9,401 nucleotides of DNA. Origin: Spirochaetaceae bacterium UBA6243. Lineage in GTDB: Bacteria; Spirochaetota; Spirochaetia; Treponematales; Rectinemataceae. The stretch covers positions 14,244 to 23,644 of the forward strand of contig DJVZ01000001.1 in NCBI GenBank assembly GCA_002441395.1, read 5' to 3'. This document shows, one piece after another, positions 6,164 through 9,401 of this stretch. A program made the position numbers and the translations under genes. The notes beneath the pieces are model-generated. The model did not search any database. It saw only the letters and a list, made by a program, of their open reading frames with translations, and was not told the origin of the DNA. Within the stretch, counting starts at the first letter, position 1. The number at the start of each line of letters is the position of its first letter.

Positions 6164-6994
6164 TCACTTGCGCCGTTTTACGATGAAGCGGCTCGAAGGT
6201 TTGTGTTTATCGCGAGTCTTATAGCCCTTCGCCGGCTGACCCCATGGAGATACAGGCTGTTTGTATCCCTTGCCTTTTCCTTCTCCACCACCATGCGGAT
6301 GGTCGACAGGATTCATAACCGTGCCGCGCACGGTCGGCCTGATGCCGAGCCAGCGCGTACGCCCCGCCTTTCCAATCCGCTCATTCATGTGCTCATCGTT
6401 GCCAACCTGACCGACGGTCGCCATGCATTTCTTGAAAACCATGCGCTGCTCCCCTGAGGGCAGCTTGAGAACGACATAGTCGCCTTCCTGTGCCGCGATG
6501 AGCGCACTGACGCCCGCAGAGCGTGCGAGCTGGCCACCCCGCCCAAGCGTGAGCTCGACATTGTGCACGGTAAAACCGACCGGAATCTTCTCAAGCGGAA
6601 GGGCATTGCCAACTTCCGGCGCGGCTTCGGGGCCGGACAAAATTGTCTGGCCGACCCGAAGTCCCTTCGGGCTGAGAATGTAGCGCTTCTCGCCATCCAC
6701 ATACGTGATGAGGGCGATGTTCGCGCTGCGGTTCGGATCGTACTCGATGCCGGACACTTTGCCGGGAACACCAAATTTATCACGCTTAAAATCTATGATC
6801 CTGTATTTCCGCTTGTGACCGCCACCATGGTGCCGCACGGAGATGCGGCCGTTCGAAGCCCTGCCGCCCGTGCTGCGCTTGCCCACGGTAAGCGATTTGA
6901 CCGGCTGGCTCTCATTGCTTGTCAGCTCCCCGCTGATTACCTGCACACGATGGCGGAGTCCGGGCGTTACAGGTCTAAATGTTTTAATCGCCAT
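6164..6994 (-). CDS. rplB: 50S ribosomal protein L2
   Basis: L2 is among the most conserved ribosomal proteins; it is needed for subunit association and peptidyl transferase activity. The protein has 276 residues. The OB-fold domain contains GGRASNGRISVRHHGGGHKR (43-62) and YRIIDFKRDKFGVPGKVSGI (64-83), with YDPNRSANIALITYVDGEKR (85-104). The SH3-like domain holds PVGFTVHNVELTLGRGGQLA (138-157) and RSAGVSALIAAQEGDYVVLK (158-177). The C-terminal loop has TVMNPVDHPHGGGEGKGK (225-242), including the histidine corresponding to the catalytically important His229 of E. coli, then PVSPWG. The ATG follows AGGAAG, 21 nt after rplW. It ends 17 nt before rpsS. Confidence 0.98.
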   Translation of the reverse strand: MAIKTFRPVTPGLRHRVQVISGELTSNESQPVKSLTVGKRSTGGRASNGRISVRHHGGGHKRKYRIIDFKRDKFGVPGKVSGIEYDPNRSANIALITYVDGEKRYILSPKGLRVGQTILSGPEAAPEVGNALPLEKIPVGFTVHNVELTLGRGGQLARSAGVSALIAAQEGDYVVLKLPSGEQRMVFKKCMATVGQVGNDEHMNERIGKAGRTRWLGIRPTVRGTVMNPVDHPHGGGEGKGKGYKQPVSPWGQPAKGYKTRDKHKPSSRFIVKRRK

Positions 6995-7015
6995 AGTTCT
7001 TCCTCACATCCTTCC

Positions 7016-7300
7016 TCATGCGCCCTCGAACACCCTGATCGTCTCGCCCTTCTGGAGCCTGACAATCGCCTTTTTCCACTCCGCAGTGCGCCCCGGCCTG
7101 CCGCGCAGCCGTTTGGGCTTCGAGGTGACGTTGATCACCTTGCAGCTCACCGGATGCACGTTGAAGGTCTTGGCGACAGCTTCCATAATCATGGGCTTGG
7201 TCGCCCTGGAATCCACCTTGAATATATACTGCCCAAATTCGCGCATAATGTTGCTCTTCTCGGAGAGCACCGGCTCAATAAGAATCGCATCATATTCCAT
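7016..7300 (-). CDS. rplW: 50S ribosomal protein L23
   Basis: L23 forms the main docking site at the tunnel exit for trigger factor and the signal recognition particle. The protein has 94 residues. It begins MEYDAILIEPVLSEKSNIMR, with the family's 'i.rPvlTEKs' motif as IEPVLSEKS (8-16). It continues YIFKVDSRATKPMIMEAVAK (25-44) and FNVHPVSCKVINVTSKPKR (46-64), equivalent to 'f.V.V..VNT...k.Kr.g'. It ends with the basic GRPGRTAEWKKAIVRLQKG (68-86) and ETIRVFEG. The ATG lies 2 nt after the rplD stop, and its AAGGAG site lies within the end of rplD, so translation of the two genes is probably coupled. The gap to rplB is 21 nt. Confidence 0.97.
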   Translation of the reverse strand: MEYDAILIEPVLSEKSNIMREFGQYIFKVDSRATKPMIMEAVAKTFNVHPVSCKVINVTSKPKRLRGRPGRTAEWKKAIVRLQKGETIRVFEGA

Positions 7301-7302
7301 AC

Positions 7303-7950
7303 TCAGCTCTCCTTCGTCACACCGGCATAGAACTCATTGAGCTTTGCCGAAGCACCTTCCAGCATGACAACCCTGCGGGCATAGAAAAGATCGTGCGCGC
7401 GCAGACGGTTGTAGGTGAGGTAGCCCAGCCAGGGGATATTTCGGGCCGCGCGCTTCACCATGGGATCATCATCCTTAAGGATAAGGACTGTCCTCTCGGG
7501 ATTCTTCAAGTCGACCACATTTGCGAGCACTTTCAGAAGATCTTTTGTCTTTCCGGACTCGACGGTGAAATCCTCAATAATCGAGACAAGGCCATCCTGA
7601 ACCTTCAAGCTCAAAATGGTCTTGAGCGAAAGTTGCTTTTCTTTGCGCGGGATCGAGTAGGAATAATCCCTGGGCTTTGGCCCAAAGGAAACGCCGCCGC
7701 CAACGTAGATATTCGACTTCAAATCGCCATGCCGGGAACGGCCGCCTCCCTTCTGTGCAAACGGCTTACGGTTGGTTCCATGTACTTCGCCGCGATCCTT
7801 CGTCGATGCAGTGCCGACACGCGCGTTCGCAAGCTCATTGTTCACCGCATACCAAATGACATCTTCATTGATGGGCAATCCGAAGACGGCATCGGACAGC
7901 TCAATTTTTCTGGGCTCTTTCCCGCTCAGGGAAATTACTTTGCCTTCCAT
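7303..7950 (-). CDS. rplD: 50S ribosomal protein L4
   Basis: L4 binds 23S rRNA and, with L22, lines the tunnel constriction. In E. coli it also represses the S10 operon at its leader. The protein has 215 residues in the L4/L1e fold. Landmarks are VFGLPINEDVIWYAVNNELA (22-41), then ARVGTASTKDRGEVHGTNRK (43-62), the tunnel loop PFAQKGGGRSRHGDLKSNI (63-81), GGGVSFGPKPRDYSYSIPRK (84-103) and KTKDLLKVLANV later on. The loop motif is usually QKGTGRAR, so this protein has Gly in place of Thr and Ser in place of Ala. The ATG follows GGAGG, 14 nt after rplC. Overall it resembles spirochaete L4 proteins from memory. Confidence 0.97.
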   Translation of the reverse strand: MEGKVISLSGKEPRKIELSDAVFGLPINEDVIWYAVNNELANARVGTASTKDRGEVHGTNRKPFAQKGGGRSRHGDLKSNIYVGGGVSFGPKPRDYSYSIPRKEKQLSLKTILSLKVQDGLVSIIEDFTVESGKTKDLLKVLANVVDLKNPERTVLILKDDDPMVKRAARNIPWLGYLTYNRLRAHDLFYARRVVMLEGASAKLNEFYAGVTKES

Positions 7951-7964
7951 ACAGTCCTCCGCCC

Positions 7965-8588
7965 TCAGCTCTTCTTGACCGACTTGCGAATCACAACATC
8001 GCAGTTCCGCGGGCCGGGAAGTGCGCCGCGAATAAGCACCACGCCTTTTTCGGCATCTACCCTTATGACTTTGAGGTTCTGCACGGTAACACGCTCGTTG
8101 CCCATATGGCCGGGCATCTTCACATTCTTGAAGGTGTGATGCGGATATGTGCTGTTGCCGGTCGAGCCGGGTTCGCGATGGAATTTGGAGCCGTGTGTCG
8201 CACGGCCGCCCTCAAAACCCCAGCGCTTCACGACGCCCTGGAAGCCCTTGCCCTTCGAACGGGCCACAACATCGACAAATCGCACTCCATCGAGCACGGA
8301 CGCGTCGATAGCCTGGCCGACTTCGACTTCCTTTTCAAAATCCCTGAACTCCCGAAAAATTTTGGTGGGCGCAAGGCCCTCGGGGAACTGGCCGGCATAT
8401 GGCTTCGTGACCCGAGACTTTTTCTTCTCGTAGACACCGACCAAGACGGCGTTGTAGCCATCCTTCTCGGCGGTTTTCTTGCCAACCACCAGATTGGGAA
8501 CGACTTGAACGACGGTGACGGGCACAACACGCCCTGATTCGTCGAACACTTGCGTCATCCCAACTTTCTTTCCAATGACACCGATCAT
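7965..8588 (-). CDS. rplC: 50S ribosomal protein L3
   Basis: L3 is one of two assembly initiators of the large subunit; a long loop reaches the peptidyl transferase centre. The protein has 207 residues. It begins MIGVIGKKVGMTQVFDESGR, the standard L3 start, and has YAGQFPEGLAPTKIFREFRD (64-83). The core loop runs from SKGKGFQGVVKRWGFEGGRA (111-130) through THGSKFHREPGSTGNSTYP (131-149), then HHTFKNVKMPGHMGNERVTV (150-169). It ends IRGALPGPRNCDVVIRKS. The loop tip reads YPHHTF where E. coli has TPGKVF. The ATG follows AGGAG at 7 nt. The 79-nt gap to rpsJ is the largest inside the cluster and contains a hairpin just before the ribosome site. Confidence 0.97.
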   Translation of the reverse strand: MIGVIGKKVGMTQVFDESGRVVPVTVVQVVPNLVVGKKTAEKDGYNAVLVGVYEKKKSRVTKPYAGQFPEGLAPTKIFREFRDFEKEVEVGQAIDASVLDGVRFVDVVARSKGKGFQGVVKRWGFEGGRATHGSKFHREPGSTGNSTYPHHTFKNVKMPGHMGNERVTVQNLKVIRVDAEKGVVLIRGALPGPRNCDVVIRKSVKKS

Positions 8589-8605
8589 TCGGTACTCCTG
8601 CGTTG

Positions 8606-8632
8606 AACGCTTCCGGCACGAAGCCGGGCGTT
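8606..8632 (-). promoter_or_regulatory. Strong hairpin in the rpsJ-rplC intergenic region
   Basis: Read on the minus strand, AACGC-CCGGC-TTCGT-GCCGG-AA-GCGTT forms a 5 + 5 base-pair stem. It has a UUCGU loop and a two-base AA bulge on the 3' side. The hairpin ends 9 nt before the AGGAG Shine-Dalgarno site of rplC. No T-run follows, so it is not an intrinsic terminator. A second copy of AACGC sits directly before the Shine-Dalgarno site. It could be a processing site, a stability element or a translational control structure for rplC; the function is inferred only from position and pairing. Confidence 0.6.
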
Positions 8633-8667
8633 ACGGCATTAAAGACTTTGCCGCCACGGACAAAGGT

Positions 8668-8973
8668 TTATTGCTTGATTTCGACATCGATTCCGGAGGG
8701 AAGTTCGAGTTTCATGAGCGCATCCATCACTTCAGGCGTCGGTTCAATGATGTCAATGAGACGTTTGTGCGTCCTCATCTCGAACTGTTCCCGGCTTTTC
8801 TTGTGCACGTGCGGTGACCGCAGGACCGTGAATTTGTTGATGCGCGTGGGAAGCGGTACCGGTCCGGAAACCTTCGATCCCGCATCCTGCACGGTTCTGA
8901 TAATGCTCTTGGCGCTGTCATCGACAAGGCGCACGTCAAAGCCTCTAAGCCTGACTCGGATTCTGTCTTTCAT
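8668..8973 (-). CDS. rpsJ: 30S ribosomal protein S10 (NusE)
   Basis: S10 is a 30S head protein that also works, as NusE, in transcription antitermination with NusB and in coupling RNA polymerase to the ribosome through NusG. The protein is 101 residues, the canonical length. It starts MKDRIRVRLRGFDVRLVDDS and has AKSIIRTVQDAGSKVSGPVP (21-40), LPTRINKFTVLRSPHVHKKS (41-60), the long ribosome-inserted loop, and EQFEMRTHKRLIDIIEPTPE (62-81). It ends LPSGIDVEIKQ. The ATG at 8973 follows GGAGGAG closely; an upstream in-frame ATG at 9039 is rejected. This is the first gene of the long cluster and probably the first gene after the promoter described at 9126-9154. Confidence 0.98.
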   Translation of the reverse strand: MKDRIRVRLRGFDVRLVDDSAKSIIRTVQDAGSKVSGPVPLPTRINKFTVLRSPHVHKKSREQFEMRTHKRLIDIIEPTPEVMDALMKLELPSGIDVEIKQ

Positions 8974-9120
8974 CACTCCTCCAAAGATCTCTTGCACTCG
9001 TATCGTCGGCCGTACCCAGGCAGGCGCGCCAACGACCATAAGTGCGGACGGATTGGGGAATCCGTCAATGGCGATTCCGTCGCCAATTCACACAAAAACG
9101 TGCCCCTCCCAATGAGAGGC
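8974..9120 (-). promoter_or_regulatory. rpsJ mRNA leader with alternative hairpins
   Basis: This is the non-coding stretch between the predicted start point (about 9119-9120) and rpsJ. On the minus strand it contains a perfect 8-bp hairpin, GACGGATT-CCCC-AATCCGTC (plus-strand arms 9047-9054 and 9059-9066), and a 5-bp hairpin, GGCGA-CGGAA-TCGCC (9070-9084). Alternative pairings exist: GGAATC at 9073-9078 can pair with GATTCC at 9057-9062, breaking both hairpins. CCCAAT (9052-9057) can pair with ATTGGG at the tip of the upstream terminator stem (9108-9113). No small ORF with a ribosome site is evident. A role in control of ribosomal protein synthesis is inference by analogy to the L4-regulated leader of E. 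coli. Confidence 0.45.
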
Positions 9121-9123
9121 ACG
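9091..9123 (-). terminator. Intrinsic terminator after tuf
   Basis: On the minus strand CGTGCCTCTC-ATTGG-GAGGGGCACG forms a 10-bp stem (plus-strand arms 9099-9108 and 9114-9123) with one G-U pair and a 5-nt loop. It is followed at once by TTTTTGTG (T-run at plus positions 9094-9098). This is the standard form of a Rho-independent terminator. It lies 78 nt past the tuf stop and ends transcripts coming from tuf and any genes upstream of it. The plus strand lacks a T-run on the other side, so it acts in one direction only. Confidence 0.85.
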
Positions 9124-9125
9124 TG

Positions 9126-9154
9126 ATAATAGCACTCATCAAAATATTTGTCCA
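9126..9154 (-). promoter_or_regulatory. Sigma70-type promoter for the S10-spc cluster
   Basis: On the minus strand a -35 box TGGACA (9149-9154; five of six bases match TTGACA) and a -10 box TATTAT (9126-9131; five of six match TATAAT) are separated by exactly 17 nt. The spacer is AT-rich. Transcription would begin near 9119-9120, inside the left arm of the tuf terminator, giving a leader of about 146 nt before rpsJ. The position, directly after tuf and ahead of the long ribosomal cluster, suits an S10 operon promoter. It has not been tested; the call rests on the boxes and spacing. Confidence 0.7.
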
Positions 9155-9176
9155 GTAGCCAGCCCCCCAGGACAAA
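9147..9176 (-). repeat. Inverted repeat overlapping the -35 box
   Basis: A perfect 7-bp inverted repeat, TTTGTCC and GGACAAA (plus-strand arms 9147-9153 and 9170-9176), is separated by 16 nt. One arm contains most of the -35 box TGGACA. As DNA it could be an operator for a dimeric regulator; as RNA it could be a weak hairpin in the tuf 3' untranslated region. A spacing of 23 bp between arm starts, about two helical turns, fits either reading. No regulator is recognised. Confidence 0.4.
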
Positions 9177-9201
9177 CCTGAATCGACCGGCTCTGAAGCT
9201 T

Positions 9202-9401
9202 TTACGCAATGACCTCAATTACCTGGCCGGAAGCGACCGTGTGGCCGCCTTCGCGGATAGCAAACTTGAGCCCTTTCTCCATAGCGATCGGGTAGATGAG
9301 CTCGACCTCGATTTCGGTATTGTCGCCAGGCATGACCATGTCCTTGCCCTCAGGGAGCTTGACCGTACCCGTGATATCGGTGGTGCGGAAGTAGAACTGG
9401 G
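9202..9401 (-). CDS. tuf: Elongation factor Tu, C-terminal 65 residues (gene runs off the window)
   Basis: EF-Tu is the GTPase that carries aminoacyl-tRNA to the ribosomal A site. Only part of domain 3 is visible, in frame with two extra bases at the window edge. It starts QFYFRTTDITGTVKLPEGKD, the family's 'QFYFRTTDVTG.i.LpeG.EMVMPGDN', and continues with MVMPGDNTEIEVELIYPIAM, then EKGLKFAIREGGHTVASG and ends QVIEVIA before TAA. The common 'FAIREGGRTVGAG' has His for Arg and Ser for Gly here, both mild. The GTPase domain lies outside the window. It is followed by a terminator and then the ribosomal cluster, the tuf-rpsJ arrangement found in many bacteria. Confidence 0.97.
   Translation of the reverse strand, partial: QFYFRTTDITGTVKLPEGKDMVMPGDNTEIEVELIYPIAMEKGLKFAIREGGHTVASGQVIEVIA

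Noticed and set aside
8974..9039. N-terminal extension of S10 to an upstream ATG at 9039
   Set aside because: The added 22 residues are not part of the S10 family, and the ATG at 8973 has a strong GGAGGAG site and gives the canonical 101-residue protein.
9035..9068. Second promoter closer to rpsJ: TTGACG at 9063-9068 with TATGGT at 9035-9040
   Set aside because: The boxes are separated by 22 nt, far from the 16-18 nt optimum, and no good -35 box lies at a proper distance from TATGGT. The promoter at 9126-9154 is much better.
8973..9218. 81-codon minus-strand frame running through the tuf-rpsJ gap
   Set aside because: It starts before the tuf stop, crosses the terminator and promoter, resembles no protein family and has no convincing ribosome site.
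1..9401. Undescribed defence system, mobile element, CRISPR array or tRNA gene
   Set aside because: The whole window is accounted for by a conserved ribosomal protein cluster and tuf. There are no direct-repeat arrays, transposase genes, terminal repeats or cloverleaf sequences visible on either strand.

Overview
The window is a single-stranded bacterial ribosomal protein cluster, entirely on the minus strand. It is the S10 and spc operons joined end to end, preceded by the tail of an elongation factor Tu gene. Reading in the direction of transcription (right to left) the order is: tuf (3' end) - [terminator / promoter / leader] - rpsJ - rplC - rplD - rplW - rplB - rpsS - rplV - rpsC - rplP - rpmC - rpsQ - rplN - rplX - rplE - rpsZ-type rpsN - rpsH - rplF - rplR - rpsE - rpmD - rplO (5' end, cut by the window).

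Organism: a bacterium with moderately GC-rich DNA and strong Shine-Dalgarno sites. From memory, several proteins look most like spirochaete (Treponema/Spirochaeta-like) versions: the L22 N-terminus, the L4 and L3 sequences, S3 with LPETKGADISEIEIIRHPQR, and L29 with VVGHVENPLEKR. Spirochaetota is therefore my best guess; it is inferred from remembered sequences and was not searched.

Layout: 1-8973 is almost solid coding sequence, 21 ribosomal protein genes (the last one partial). Gaps are mostly 0-21 nt, and there are stop/start overlaps at rplX/rplE (TGATG) and rpmD/rplO (TAATG). I see no terminator or promoter between rpsQ and rplN, where E. coli divides S10 from spc, so the cluster probably makes one long transcript. 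The only notable gap inside it is rpsJ-rplC (79 nt), which holds a strong hairpin. 8974-9201 is the only real non-coding region. It contains an intrinsic terminator for tuf, a near-consensus sigma70-type promoter whose start point falls inside that terminator, and a roughly 146-nt rpsJ leader with alternative hairpins. 9202-9401 is the C-terminus of EF-Tu.

Function: the proteins build the 30S subunit (S10, S19, S3, S17, S14, S8, S5) and the 50S subunit (L3, L4, L23, L2, L22, L16, L29, L14, L24, L5, L6, L18, L30, L15). EF-Tu delivers aminoacyl-tRNA to the finished ribosome. I found no mobile element, CRISPR array, tRNA or rRNA and no accessory gene. The points worth a second look are regulatory (the tuf-rpsJ region and the rpsJ-rplC hairpin) or small departures in the proteins (the S3 tail, loop residues in L3 and L4, GTG starts confined to small-subunit genes).
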